DNA from: Gemmatimonadota bacterium
GTDB lineage: Bacteria; Gemmatimonadota; Gemmatimonadetes; Gemmatimonadales; Gemmatimonadaceae
Length of the DNA stretch: 64,000 bases
Assembly (NCBI GenBank): GCA_016191225.1
Contig: JACPPC010000001.1
Span: 310,001 to 374,000 of the forward strand
Reading direction: 5' to 3'
Shown: piece after piece, positions 42,881-52,367 of the stretch
How positions within the stretch are numbered: the stretch's first letter is position 1
Layout of the letters: each line of letters opens with the position of its first letter
Made by a program: the position numbers and the translations under genes
Notes under the pieces: model-generated
Seen by the model: the letters and a program-made list of their open reading frames with translations, nothing else
The model's database searches: none
Told to the model about the DNA's origin: nothing

Positions 42881-44021
42881 GGCCGGACTCGAGGGTCGCA
42901 CCGTCGGCGGCGTGGAGGAGCCACCACCGCGGCGGGCGGCCGAACTGGCTGGCGAAGCCGGCGGCCAGCCGCGGCGCGCTGGCGCGGAGCGCATCGTCGT
43001 CGCCGATCGCGACCAGGCAGCCCCCCCAGCCGGCACCGGTGAGGCGCGCCCCGGCGACTCCCGGCAAGCGCGTGGCCTCGCGGGCCAGCCAGTCGAGGGC
43101 CGGTGTGGAGCACTCGTACAGGTCGCGCAGCGAGTCGTGCGACGCCGACAGCAGCGCCCCGTCGAGGGTGCCGCTCGCGCGGAGCTGCGCGATGGCCTGC
43201 CGCACGCGCGCCATCTCGCCCACCACATGCCGTGCGCGCCGCCGCACCTCGGGCGACATCAGGGCCGCCTCGACCGCGGCGGGGCTCGCGCTGGCGAGGT
43301 CGCGCGTGGCGGGATCGACGAGCCGCACGGCGTCGAGGGCCATCGCGCACTCGGTGACCCGCTGCCGGTAGGCCGACGCCACCAGCGCGCGCTGCGCCCC
43401 GGTGTCAACGAGCAGCACGGCGCCGTCGAATGGCAGCAGCTCGGTGGCCCCGGCGTGGCAGTCGATCGCGATCGCGTGGCCGGCGCGGCCCAGCGAGACC
43501 GCGAGCGGGTCCATGATCCCGCAGGGGATCCCCACGAACGAGCGCTCGGCGCGCAGCGCCACCGTGGCGAGCGCGCGGGGATCGCACGGCTCGCCCGCGA
43601 GCGCGCTGAAGGCCATCGCCGCCGCGACCGACAGCGCCGCGCTCGACGACAGCCCGGCCCCGACCGGGATGTCGCTCGCCACCGCGACCTCCACCGGCGG
43701 GATCGTGGTGCCGAGAGCCGCCAGCACTCCGGCGACGCCGCTCAGGTAGTCGGTCCAGCGCCCCACGGGGCGCAACGCCAGCGGGTCGAACCGCGCCGCC
43801 CCCTCGGCCCCCGTGCCGCTCACCGCGGTTGACGCCGACCGCGGCGACAGGCGGCGCATCGCCACGCCAATGCGCACCCCGATCGCGACCGGAAGCACAA
43901 GGCCCCCGCAGTAGTCCACGTGCTCGCCAACCAGGTTGGCCCGCCCCGGCGCCAATGCGACGACCTCGGGTTCGGCCCCGAAGTACTGGCGAAAGAGCGC
44001 GGCGACGTCGGGGGCGGACAT
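42861..44021 (-). CDS. galK: Galactokinase
   Basis: 386 residues. GHMP kinase with the galactokinase signature PGRANLVGEHVDYCGG near residue 25, ATP loop SDIPVGAGLSSSAALSVA, GIPCGIMDPLAVS and C-terminal LTGAGWGGCLVA. It phosphorylates galactose (or a related sugar such as N-acetylgalactosamine) at C1. Its stop codon overlaps the start of the nucleotidyltransferase gene, so the two steps from sugar to NDP-sugar are translationally coupled. No galT or galE is within the window. Confidence 0.92.
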   Translation of the reverse strand: MSAPDVAALFRQYFGAEPEVVALAPGRANLVGEHVDYCGGLVLPVAIGVRIGVAMRRLSPRSASTAVSGTGAEGAARFDPLALRPVGRWTDYLSGVAGVLAALGTTIPPVEVAVASDIPVGAGLSSSAALSVAAAMAFSALAGEPCDPRALATVALRAERSFVGIPCGIMDPLAVSLGRAGHAIAIDCHAGATELLPFDGAVLLVDTGAQRALVASAYRQRVTECAMALDAVRLVDPATRDLASASPAAVEAALMSPEVRRRARHVVGEMARVRQAIAQLRASGTLDGALLSASHDSLRDLYECSTPALDWLAREATRLPGVAGARLTGAGWGGCLVAIGDDDALRASAPRLAAGFASQFGRPPRWWLLHAADGATLESGHVAHRS

Positions 44022-44080
44022 GGGAGAATCTTCGCCCCCTGATCCGTCCGGCGAAAGGCGCGCCGCCGCGATGGCCGGCG

Positions 44081-47000
44081 TCAGGGCGACGGGCGCGCGA
44101 GCGAGTCGAGGGTGGCGGTGAAGTACCGCTGCTGCGCGCGCTGGTCGGCGGTGAGCGGGGCCGTCACCCGGCCCGCGTTGCCGTACAGCGACCCGATGCG
44201 CGCGCGCAGCTCGGCGGCGGTCAGCGCACGCTCCGCGGCGGCGTGGGCGCCGGCGCTCCCCTTGGCGACGTCGGCCGCGGCGCGGAGGCGCGACGCCAGC
44301 GAGTCGGCGCGCACGTACAGCGCCGTCACCTGCCGCATGGCGGTGTGCCAGGCCAGCCGCGCCGCCGGCGCCACCGTGAGCCGGCGATCGTCGATCACGT
44401 GCACGGCCTGCTGTTGCACCACGCCGCCCGCCTCGAGCCGGATGGTGTAGCGCCCCGGCAGGACCCAGTGCCCGCGGGGCGCTGCCGGCGCGGCGTCGTC
44501 GTCGCCCCCCACCTCGGGGCCGGGAAGGTCGGGATAGCGCAGGTTCCACGTCACGCGGTTGAGCCCCGCGCCGCCCGCCGGCCGCAGCCGGGTCACCGGC
44601 GTTCCGGCCGCGTCGAGCACGGTGAGCCGCAAGCGCGCGGTGTCGGTCGCCTCCCGAAGCCAGTAGCTCACCAGCGCCCCGGGCGGCGGGTTCTCGCCGC
44701 GGAAGTAGAGGTCCCCGGTGTGGGGCTTCTCGTTCTGCAGCCGCTTCATCTCCGACTCGCGCACGAGAAAGAGGTGCGCCGCGCTCGTTCGCACCGCCGG
44801 AGTGAGCTGCGACAGCGGCGTGGCGTCGTCGAGGATCCAGATCCCGCGGCCGTGGGTGGCGAGCACGAGGTCGCGCTCGCGCGGGTGCAGCACGAGGTCG
44901 TTCACCGGCACGCGCGGCATGTTGGCCATGAACGCCACCCAGTGGGCGCCGCGGTCGTGCGACACGTACAGCCCCATCTCGGTGCCGAGGTAGAGCAGGT
45001 CGGGGTTGGCGAGGTCCTCGCGAATCACGTGGATCCCGCGCTCGGGCGGGAGGTCGCCGGCGATCGAACGCCACGAGGCGCCGTCATCGTCGCTGGCGAA
45101 CAGGAAGTTGCGGTAGTCGTCGGCCTGGTGGCCGTCGAAGGCCGCGTACACGCGGCGCGCGTCATGCCGCGAGGTTTCCACGTGCCGCACCCAGGTGCCC
45201 TTCGGCACGCCGGGCACCGCGCCCGCGTGGCCGGTCCAGGTGCGGCCGCCGTCAAGCGAGCGCTGCAGGTTGCCGTCGTCGGTGCCCACCCACAGCACGC
45301 CCTTGCGCCGCGGCGACTCGCTGAGCGCCGAGATCGTGGGCCAGTAGCTCACCCCGTCGTCGAGCGACAGGGTGGTCTCGACGGGGAGCTGCCCCATGAT
45401 CGGCAGGGTGCGCCGGTCGGTTCCCGTGGTGCGGTCGCCGAGCGAGGTCCACGACGCGCCGCGGTCGGAGCTCTTCCAGAGCGCCTTCATGCCGGCGTAG
45501 ATCGTGCGCGGGTCGTGCGGCGAGATGATGACCGGGCTGTTCCAGTTGGCGGGCGGGATCGCGCGCCCCACGCGCGGCGGCGGCGCCCCCCAGTTGCCGA
45601 GCTTCGGCCCCTCTCCCTCCGGCACGGTGGGGCGGATGTTCGTCGCCTCGCGCGACACGAGGTCCACGCGCAGCAGGCCGAGGTACTGCGAGCTCGAGTA
45701 CACCGTGCGGTTGTCGCTCGTGTCCACCACGTTGTTGAAGCCGTCGCCGCCCCCCACGCGCACCCAGTCGTCGTTCACGATCCCGTTGCTCGAGTACGTG
45801 GCGCTCGGCCCCTGCCAGCTCCCGTTGTCCTGCAGCCCGCCGTACACGCGGTAGGGGCGCGCGTTGTCGGCGGTCACATGGTAGTACTGGCTCACGGGCA
45901 GGGTGCTGGCGTAGAGCCACTTCGCCCCGCGGTCGTACGAGATCCCCACGCCGCCGTCGTCGGCCTTGACGAGGTGCCGCGAGTCGCGCGGGTCGACCCA
46001 CACCAGCCGGTCGTCGCCGTGCAGCGACTGCCGCGGCTCCCTGAAGCTCCTCCCGCTGTCGTCGGAGACGGAGTACTGCACCAGGTAGATGCGGCTCACG
46101 TCGTTCGGGTCGACGGTGATCCTGCTGCTGTACGCCGGGCGCGGGTTCCAGTCGCCCATGTGGCGCCAGTGCTCGCCGCGGTCGTCGCTGCGGTAGACAC
46201 CGGCCAGCCGCTTCCCGTAGCTGATCGACGACGTGTAGCGGAGCCCCTGCTCGACGCTCACGTACACGATGCCCGGGTCCCGGCGGTAGATGCTGATCCC
46301 GATGCGCCCGAGGTCGCCGGTGGGGAGGCCGGCGGAGAGCTTGCGCCAGCTGCGGCCGCCGTCGACCGACTTCCAGAGGGCGGCGCCGGGCCCGCCACCG
46401 ACGAAGCCGAACGGCGCGCGGCGCCGCTGGTAGCTGGCGGCATACATCACCTCGGGCATCGCGGGGTCGATGGCCACGTCGGCGACGCCGGTGTTCTCGT
46501 CCACCGCGAGCGGGCGCGTCCAGGTGGCGCCGCCGTCGGTGGTCATGTACAGCCCGCGCTCGGCGTTGGGGCCCCAGAGGTGCCCGAGGGCGGCCACGAA
46601 GACGATGTCGGGGTTGGTGGGGTGCACCACGATGCGGGCCACCTGCCGAGTCTCGCCGAGGCCCATGTTGCGCCAGGTGCGGCCGCCGTCGGTGGACTTG
46701 TACACGCCGTCGCCCCAGCTCGAGCTCTGGCGGTTGGTCCCCTCGCCGGTGCCGACCCAGACGTCCTCGGGGCGCGACTGCGCCACGGCCACGGCGCCGA
46801 TCGAGTGGGTCCGCTCCCGCTGGAAGACCGGCGCCCAGGTGATCCCGTTGTCGGCCGACTTCCAGAGTCCGCCGGTGGCGCTCGCGGCGTAGATCGTGGT
46901 GGGGTCCCGCTCCACGACGGCGAGGTCGGTGATGCGGCCACTCATGGCCGCCGGGCCGATGTTGCGGAAGCCGAGGGTGCCGAGGTCGGCGGCGCCAACG

Positions 47001-47092
47001 GGGCCCTGGGCCCGGGCCGGCGCCGCCGCGTGCACGAGGAGGGCGGCGGCGAGGATCGCCGCGCGCCGGCGGCGAGGGACGGATCGGGACAT
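44081..47092 (-). CDS. Large secreted BNR/sortilin-type beta-propeller protein
   Basis: 1003 residues. Signal peptide MSRSVPRRRRAAILAAALLV...ARAQ. The body has at least a dozen Asp-box (BNR) repeats, such as SADNGITWAPV, STDGGRTWRNM, TTDGGATWTRP, SVDGGRSWRKL, SDDRGEHWRHM and SSDRGASWTSL, arranged as one or two ten-bladed propellers of the VPS10/sortilin or xyloglucanase type. A C-terminal beta-rich domain starts near residue 780. It is abundant as a family in this type of bacterium; function is unknown (glycan binding or hydrolysis is possible). Monocistronic; 59 bp separate it from galK. Confidence 0.9.
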   Translation of the reverse strand: MSRSVPRRRRAAILAAALLVHAAAPARAQGPVGAADLGTLGFRNIGPAAMSGRITDLAVVERDPTTIYAASATGGLWKSADNGITWAPVFQRERTHSIGAVAVAQSRPEDVWVGTGEGTNRQSSSWGDGVYKSTDGGRTWRNMGLGETRQVARIVVHPTNPDIVFVAALGHLWGPNAERGLYMTTDGGATWTRPLAVDENTGVADVAIDPAMPEVMYAASYQRRRAPFGFVGGGPGAALWKSVDGGRSWRKLSAGLPTGDLGRIGISIYRRDPGIVYVSVEQGLRYTSSISYGKRLAGVYRSDDRGEHWRHMGDWNPRPAYSSRITVDPNDVSRIYLVQYSVSDDSGRSFREPRQSLHGDDRLVWVDPRDSRHLVKADDGGVGISYDRGAKWLYASTLPVSQYYHVTADNARPYRVYGGLQDNGSWQGPSATYSSNGIVNDDWVRVGGGDGFNNVVDTSDNRTVYSSSQYLGLLRVDLVSREATNIRPTVPEGEGPKLGNWGAPPPRVGRAIPPANWNSPVIISPHDPRTIYAGMKALWKSSDRGASWTSLGDRTTGTDRRTLPIMGQLPVETTLSLDDGVSYWPTISALSESPRRKGVLWVGTDDGNLQRSLDGGRTWTGHAGAVPGVPKGTWVRHVETSRHDARRVYAAFDGHQADDYRNFLFASDDDGASWRSIAGDLPPERGIHVIREDLANPDLLYLGTEMGLYVSHDRGAHWVAFMANMPRVPVNDLVLHPRERDLVLATHGRGIWILDDATPLSQLTPAVRTSAAHLFLVRESEMKRLQNEKPHTGDLYFRGENPPPGALVSYWLREATDTARLRLTVLDAAGTPVTRLRPAGGAGLNRVTWNLRYPDLPGPEVGGDDDAAPAAPRGHWVLPGRYTIRLEAGGVVQQQAVHVIDDRRLTVAPAARLAWHTAMRQVTALYVRADSLASRLRAAADVAKGSAGAHAAAERALTAAELRARIGSLYGNAGRVTAPLTADQRAQQRYFTATLDSLARPSP

Positions 47093-47239
47093 GCGCGTGC
47101 CTCCATGGCACGGGATCGGGACCGGGGGGCGGGCGCCCTGCGCTCAGGGTGCCGACCCGGCTAAGTTGCGGGACCCCGCGCTCAGGCGCGAGGGTATCAG
47201 GCGCGACCTTCTCGCGCCCGAGTGCCCGGAGCCCAACTG

Positions 47240-48280
47240 ATGACCCTTCGCTCGTCTGTCCGCGCCGCCCTCGCGATCGCCGCCCTCGCCGCCTCCCTCG
47301 CTGCCTGCCTCGGCAACGATGCGCTCGCGCCCGACGCTCCGGTCACGATCCTCCCGGCCCTCGAGCTCCCGCCGTACGACTCGCTCGCCGGCGCCACGCT
47401 CGCCTTCCAGCGCTTCGGCACCACGGCCGGCAACTTCCGCGGCGTGTACGTGGTGAACGGCGGGACCAACAGGACGCAGTCGCTGCTCAGTGGCCGCGCC
47501 CTCGACCGGTCGCAGCTCTCGCCCGACGGCACCGTGCTCCTGTACGGCGGCACCACCGAGGTCGGGTCGAGCGTGTTCGACGACTTCACCACGCGGCTCG
47601 CGGACAGCGTCGAGACGCGCCTCACCAGTGGCGTCGAGACGGAGAGCTACCCCGGCTGGGCGCCCGGCGGCACCTCGTTCTACCACGCCTACCGCGGCAA
47701 CGGAAAGACGGTCATCGTCCGCCGCCCGATCGCCACCGCGACGCCGCGCGACACGCTCACGCTGCTCGACTCCGGCGGCTACCAGTGGAACGTCGACTCG
47801 CCGGTGTCGGTGCACCCCTCGACCGGGCGCCTGCTGGTGGTGATCCGCTCGCTGGGGTGGTCGATCTGGGCGATGGACTTCGACGGCGGCAACCGCGTGC
47901 GGCTCCGGTACGACGCGCGCTCGGAACTCGGGCCGATCTACCAGGGGGCCGCGTGGTCCCCCGACGGGTCGAAGATCGCGTTCATGGAGGTCAACTACAA
48001 CGTGGCCGACCAGATGGTCTCCACGAGCCTCAAGCTCATGAACCCCGACGGCACGGGTGAGGGCACGACGGTCACCATCAACACCCTCCCCTTCCAGTTC
48101 TCCAGCACGGCGCTCAACGACTTCTCGCTCTGCTGGCTTGGGGCGAACCGGATCGCCTTCAGCGCGCTTGGCAACGATCGCGCGTCGCACGTGTGGGTCG
48201 CCCGCACCGGGCCGGTGACGCTCACGCAGGTGACGACCAACAGTGGCGTCTTCGACCGCGGAGTGTCGTGCAAGCCGTAG
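47240..48280 (+). CDS. TolB/PD40-like propeller lipoprotein
   Basis: 346 residues from ATG 47240, with GGAG 8 bases upstream. Lipoprotein signal ending AASLAAC. WD40-like PD40 repeats are seen in RSQLSPDGTVLLYGG, SYPGWAPGGTSFYHAY and GAAWSPDGSKIAFME, giving a TolB-like six-bladed propeller without TolB's N-terminal domain. Probably periplasmic or outer-membrane attached; ligand unknown. Convergent with the cco operon end (42 bp). Confidence 0.82.
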   Translation: MTLRSSVRAALAIAALAASLAACLGNDALAPDAPVTILPALELPPYDSLAGATLAFQRFGTTAGNFRGVYVVNGGTNRTQSLLSGRALDRSQLSPDGTVLLYGGTTEVGSSVFDDFTTRLADSVETRLTSGVETESYPGWAPGGTSFYHAYRGNGKTVIVRRPIATATPRDTLTLLDSGGYQWNVDSPVSVHPSTGRLLVVIRSLGWSIWAMDFDGGNRVRLRYDARSELGPIYQGAAWSPDGSKIAFMEVNYNVADQMVSTSLKLMNPDGTGEGTTVTINTLPFQFSSTALNDFSLCWLGANRIAFSALGNDRASHVWVARTGPVTLTQVTTNSGVFDRGVSCKP

Positions 48281-48322
48281 GACGGGCGGCGGGCGCGTAG
48301 CGACGGCGGACCGCGTCGCGCG

Positions 48323-48484
48323 TCAGCGCGGGTGCGGCCCCTCGGCGCCGTCGTCGTGCAGCATGCGCACCGCCGGCGTGTCGAGGTCGTCGAACTGGCC
48401 GGCGCGCGCCGACCAGACGTACGCCCCCACGGCAAGGGCGACCACGAACAGCGCCAGCGGCACGACGATGAACAGCACGCTCAC
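48323..48484 (-). CDS. ccoS: cbb3 oxidase assembly protein CcoS
   Basis: 53 residues from GTG 48484. One N-terminal membrane helix (LFIVVPLALFVVALAVGAYVW) is followed by ARAGQFDDLDTPAVRML, the family hallmark (SGQFDDLDTPA...). CcoS is needed to insert haem and copper into CcoN. It lies 18 bp after ccoI, at the end of the operon, as in most cco clusters. Confidence 0.92.
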   Translation of the reverse strand: MSVLFIVVPLALFVVALAVGAYVWSARAGQFDDLDTPAVRMLHDDGAEGPHPR

Positions 48485-48502
48485 GAGTGGCTCATCCCCG
48501 GC

Positions 48503-51049
48503 TCACGCCGCGACCGCCGCCGCGCCGGTCCCCGGCTCCGCGCCGGCCGCACCGTGGGCGCGCCCCCCGGGTCGTGTCGCCGTGGCATCGAAGCTCCGCC
48601 CCAGCCAGCTCCCCAGCACCACCGTGATCGAGCTGGCCGGCATCATGATCGCCGCGATCAGCGGGCTGATCACGCCGGTCATGGCGAGCACCACGCCCAG
48701 CAGGTTGTAGCCGAGCGAGAAGAGGATGTTGCGCCGGATGACGCGCATCGTGCGGCGGGCGCCGTCGCCGAGGCGCACCAGCGGCTCGATCCCCGGCGTC
48801 GTCAGGTAGGCGTCCGCCGTCGCCAGGCACGCTTCGGCGCCGCCATGCACGCCAATGCCGACGTCGGCGGCCGCGATCGCGGCGGCGTCGTTCACGCCGT
48901 CGCCCACCATCACGACCGGGGCGCGCCGGTCGCGCGCACCGGCCTTGAGCCGCACCACGGCGGCGAGCTTGGCCTCGGGCGTCGCGGCGCCGGTCACCTC
49001 GCCCGGCGCGAATCCGAGCCGGTTCCCCACCGCCGCCACCACGCCCGGGTCGTCGCCCGAGAGCAACAGCGTGCGCCAGCCGCGCGCGCGCAGCCGGTCG
49101 AGGGTGGCGCGGGCATCGTCGCGCACCCGGTCGCCGAGGCCGGCCACCGCCACCACGCGGCCGCCGACCGCCACCAGTACCGGCGTGAGCGTCGCGTCGC
49201 CGAGCCGCCGCACCCAGGCATCCGCATCGGCGCCGGTGCGCGTGGCGACGAATCGCGGCGCCCCCACCAGCACCTCCGCGCCGTTCACGACACCGGTGAT
49301 CCCGCCACCCACGTGGTGCGCGAGTTCCGTCGCGCGCGCCGCCGCCAGTCCGGGCCAGGCCCGGCGGAAGCCGTCGGCGATCGGGTGCGACGAGCCGTCC
49401 TCGAGCGCGAGCACGGCCGGGCGCACCGCGTCGTCGCCCTGCCAGGCCACGAGCGTGGTGCGCCCCTCCGTCACCGTCCCCGTCTTGTCGAGCACCAGCA
49501 CGCCGGGACGCGCCAGCAGCTCGATCGCGTCGCCCCCCTTGATGTAGAGACCGCCGCGCGCCGCGCGCCCCACCGCCACCGTCACGGCCAGCGGCGTCGC
49601 CAGCGCGAGCGCGCAGGGACAGGTCACGATCAGGAGCGCGATCGCGTGGTCCCACGCCGCCTGCGGGTGGCGCCCGTACCAGAGCGCGAAGGTGACCGCG
49701 GCAAGCACCAGCACCACGGCCACGAACACGCCCGAGAGGCGGTTGGCGAATGCCACCACCGGCGCGCGGCGCGCGGCGCCCTCCTCGACGTGCCGGAGCA
49801 GCTGCGCCAGCCGGCTCGCCTCCCCCGGCGCACCCACCCGCACCACCACCGGCGCCTGCACGTTGAGCGTCCCCGCGTACACCGCCCCGCCCGGCGCGAC
49901 CCCCGCCGGCCGCGACTCGCCGGTGAGGAGTGCCGCGTTCACGCTCGAGCGCCCCTCGACCACCTCGCCGTCGCAGGGAAAGCTCTCGCCGGCCCGCACC
50001 ACGACTTCCATTCCCGGCAGCAGCCCGGCCGCCGGACACTCGCGCTCGGCGCCGTCGCTGCCACGCACGCGCGCCGAGGTCGGCGCCAGCGAATACAGCA
50101 ATTCCGCCGCGTCGGCCGCGGCCCGCTGCCCGCGCTGCTGCAGGAACCGCCCCGTGAGCAGCAGGAAGACCAGCACGCAGACGCCGTCGAAGTACACCGG
50201 CCCGCTGTCGGCCAGGGTGTTGATCGCCCCCCGCGCGAAGCCCGCCCCGAGCGCGATCGCGATCGGCAGGTCCATGTGGAGGGTGCGCGTGCGGAGGGCG
50301 CTCCACGCCCCGGCGAAGAAGAGCCGCCCGGGACCGAGCAGGGCCGGGATCGTGAGCCCAAAGCTGACCCACCGGAACAGCCGCTCGTACTCGCGCTCCA
50401 TGCCGTGGAACTCGCCGCTGTAGAGCGCCAACGCCGCCAGCATCACGTTTCCCGCGATCGCCCCCGCCACCCCGATCCGGGTGAGCATCGCCCGGTCCTC
50501 GCGCGTGCGCATCGCGTCGCGCGTCACGCCGCGGAAGGGGTGCGCCGCGTACCCCAGCGTGTCGAGCGCCCGCGCGATCGCCGACAGCGACACCTGCCGC
50601 GGGTCCCACTCCACGCGCGCCAGCGACCGCCGCACGTCGAGCTCGGCGCGCACCGCCCCCGGTACGAGCAGCGGCACCCGCTCCACCAGCCAGACGCAGC
50701 TCGCGCAATGCACCCCCTCGAGGTAGAGCTCGGTGCGCAGGCGCCCCTCCCCCGCCGGCTGCACGTAGAGCTCGGCAAAGGCCGGGTGGTCGAACTCGTC
50801 GTAGCTCCGGTCCGTCCGCCGCACCGCCACCTCGCGGCGCTCGCTGAAGGCGTAGTAGCCGCCCAGCCCGTGCGACTGGAGCAGGTCGTACGCCGTGGCG
50901 CAGGCGGCGCAGCAGAACCGGGTCCCGTGCGGCGCTCCCTCGCGCACGAGCCCCGGCGGCACCGCGAGCCCGCAGTGCGTGCAGGCCACGCCGAACCGGC
51001 CCGCCAGGTTCGCCGCGCTCGCTCCGCTCACCGCACTCGCCGCCGTCAC
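48503..51049 (-). CDS. ccoI: Copper-transporting P1B ATPase for cbb3 assembly (CcoI/FixI)
   Basis: 848 residues from GTG 51049 (GTGA overlap with the upstream gene). The N-terminal CcoI-specific cysteine region is CTHCG (23-26) and FCCAAC (46-50), followed by a metal-binding domain LEGVHCASC (Cys 115/118). ATPase motifs: TGESRPA, CPC in VTCPCALALATP, DKTGTVTEG, SSHPIADG, VGDGVNDAAAI. It exports Cu(I) for delivery to the CuB site of CcoN. Position between the SafE-like gene and ccoS matches the family. Low-complexity alanine/glycine tail. Confidence 0.95.
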   Translation of the reverse strand: MTAASAVSGASAANLAGRFGVACTHCGLAVPPGLVREGAPHGTRFCCAACATAYDLLQSHGLGGYYAFSERREVAVRRTDRSYDEFDHPAFAELYVQPAGEGRLRTELYLEGVHCASCVWLVERVPLLVPGAVRAELDVRRSLARVEWDPRQVSLSAIARALDTLGYAAHPFRGVTRDAMRTREDRAMLTRIGVAGAIAGNVMLAALALYSGEFHGMEREYERLFRWVSFGLTIPALLGPGRLFFAGAWSALRTRTLHMDLPIAIALGAGFARGAINTLADSGPVYFDGVCVLVFLLLTGRFLQQRGQRAAADAAELLYSLAPTSARVRGSDGAERECPAAGLLPGMEVVVRAGESFPCDGEVVEGRSSVNAALLTGESRPAGVAPGGAVYAGTLNVQAPVVVRVGAPGEASRLAQLLRHVEEGAARRAPVVAFANRLSGVFVAVVLVLAAVTFALWYGRHPQAAWDHAIALLIVTCPCALALATPLAVTVAVGRAARGGLYIKGGDAIELLARPGVLVLDKTGTVTEGRTTLVAWQGDDAVRPAVLALEDGSSHPIADGFRRAWPGLAAARATELAHHVGGGITGVVNGAEVLVGAPRFVATRTGADADAWVRRLGDATLTPVLVAVGGRVVAVAGLGDRVRDDARATLDRLRARGWRTLLLSGDDPGVVAAVGNRLGFAPGEVTGAATPEAKLAAVVRLKAGARDRRAPVVMVGDGVNDAAAIAAADVGIGVHGGAEACLATADAYLTTPGIEPLVRLGDGARRTMRVIRRNILFSLGYNLLGVVLAMTGVISPLIAAIMMPASSITVVLGSWLGRSFDATATRPGGRAHGAAGAEPGTGAAAVAA

Positions 51050-51789
51050 TGCGGGGGCGCCGCCGCCCGCACGTCCGGCGCGCCCGGCGTGAGCCGGTGC
51101 AGCGCCTCCGCCCCGGGCACCAGCTGCAGGTGAAGCGCGATGGAGAGCACCCCCATCGCCGTGACCGCCGCCGCCGTCACGAGGGGAAGCCGCGTGCGGA
51201 GCGGCCCCGCCAGCCGCTGCGCACCCGCTCCCACCGCGAGCATCACCGGCAGGGTGCCCAGCCAGAACACCATCATGATCGCCGCCCCCCCCGCCGCCGA
51301 CCCCGCGCCGCCGGCCGTGACCACGAACGCGTACAGCCACCCGCACGGCAGCAGCGTCGTCACCAGCCCCATCACCGCCGCCCGCGCCACGGCCGGCCGC
51401 GACCGGACCCGCTGCAGCACCGCACCCATCGCCTTCTGCCAGCCGTCGGGGACCCGCGGCAACGGCACGCGCGCCCCGCGCGCCAGCGCCACCGCATGCA
51501 GCCCCCACGCGACCATCAGCACGCCGGCCACGATCGCCGCCGCCCGGCCCACGCCGGCCAGCGCGCCCGCCTCGTCGATCAGCCCGCCGAGCGAGCCCGC
51601 CAGCGCGCCGAGCGCGGCGTACGACACGAGCCGGCCGCCGTTGTAGGCCGCGTGCGACCAGCCACTCGCGCGCACGCCACCGCGCGGCCCGGCGCTCGTG
51701 GCGTAGAAGCAGGCGAACGCACCGCACATGGCGGCGCAATGCACGCTGCCGAGGAGGCTCGCCGCGAGCACCGCCAGCGCGAGGGTCAC
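51046..51789 (-). CDS. SafE/TauE-like membrane protein of the cbb3 cluster
   Basis: 247 residues from GTG 51789 (GTGA overlap). Six hydrophobic segments; the first holds GSVHCAAMCGAF, a Cys/His/Met-rich motif recurring as TTLLPCGWLYAF in the fourth. This is the sulfite-exporter/UreH-like family often found beside ccoGHIS and linked to copper or redox supply. Direct role in cbb3 assembly is inferred from position. Confidence 0.88.
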   Translation of the reverse strand: MTLALAVLAASLLGSVHCAAMCGAFACFYATSAGPRGGVRASGWSHAAYNGGRLVSYAALGALAGSLGGLIDEAGALAGVGRAAAIVAGVLMVAWGLHAVALARGARVPLPRVPDGWQKAMGAVLQRVRSRPAVARAAVMGLVTTLLPCGWLYAFVVTAGGAGSAAGGAAIMMVFWLGTLPVMLAVGAGAQRLAGPLRTRLPLVTAAAVTAMGVLSIALHLQLVPGAEALHRLTPGAPDVRAAAPPQ

Positions 51790-52367
51790 CGGGCGGGGGG
51801 CTCCCGGCGCGTGCCCGCGGCAAGCCGCGCGGGGATCGCCGTGCCGGGACGGTCGGCGACGATCCGCGCCGCCGCCGTGCGCGACGCGTCGAGGCGCACC
51901 AGTCCCGTGAACCGATCGCCCCCGCGCTCGGCGTCCACCCGCACTTCCCACAGCCCGTCACGGCGCATCGGCAGCTGGCCGGAGTAGCTCCCTGCCACCC
52001 CCGCCGCGAGGGTCGCCACCAGCGCCTCGTCGGCGTGGGCCAGCTGCCGGGCGTCGACGCGCACCACGGCGCCGGTGACCGGCGCCCCCGCCGAGTCCAC
52101 GATCGCGAACGCGAGGTCCGCCCCGCCCCCGTCGCGCAGCGCGCCCAGGCTCGGCACCAGGCGCCACCCGAGCGCGACGTTGCGGCGCTGCTGCGCCATG
52201 GTCGAGTCCCACTCCACCGCCTTGCGGTAGTAGTCGGGCTCGACGGTGAGGCTCGCGCCGCGCGACGCGATGCGCGACAGCGCGACGCCGACCACCACGT
52301 TGCCCGCCAGCAGCACGACGACGATCGTCGGCCAGACGTGCTCCTTGCCGAGCCGGCGCCGCGTCAT
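51786..52367 (-). CDS. fixH: FixH family protein
   Basis: 193 residues from ATG 52367 (ATGA overlap with ccoG). One N-terminal membrane helix (VWPTIVVVLLAGNVVVGVAL) is followed by a periplasmic domain starting VEPDYYRKAVEWDSTMAQQ, the FixH hallmark. It participates in cbb3 oxidase assembly, probably in copper handling. Length and context are typical. Confidence 0.9.
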   Translation of the reverse strand: MTRRRLGKEHVWPTIVVVLLAGNVVVGVALSRIASRGASLTVEPDYYRKAVEWDSTMAQQRRNVALGWRLVPSLGALRDGGGADLAFAIVDSAGAPVTGAVVRVDARQLAHADEALVATLAAGVAGSYSGQLPMRRDGLWEVRVDAERGGDRFTGLVRLDASRTAAARIVADRPGTAIPARLAAGTRREPPAR

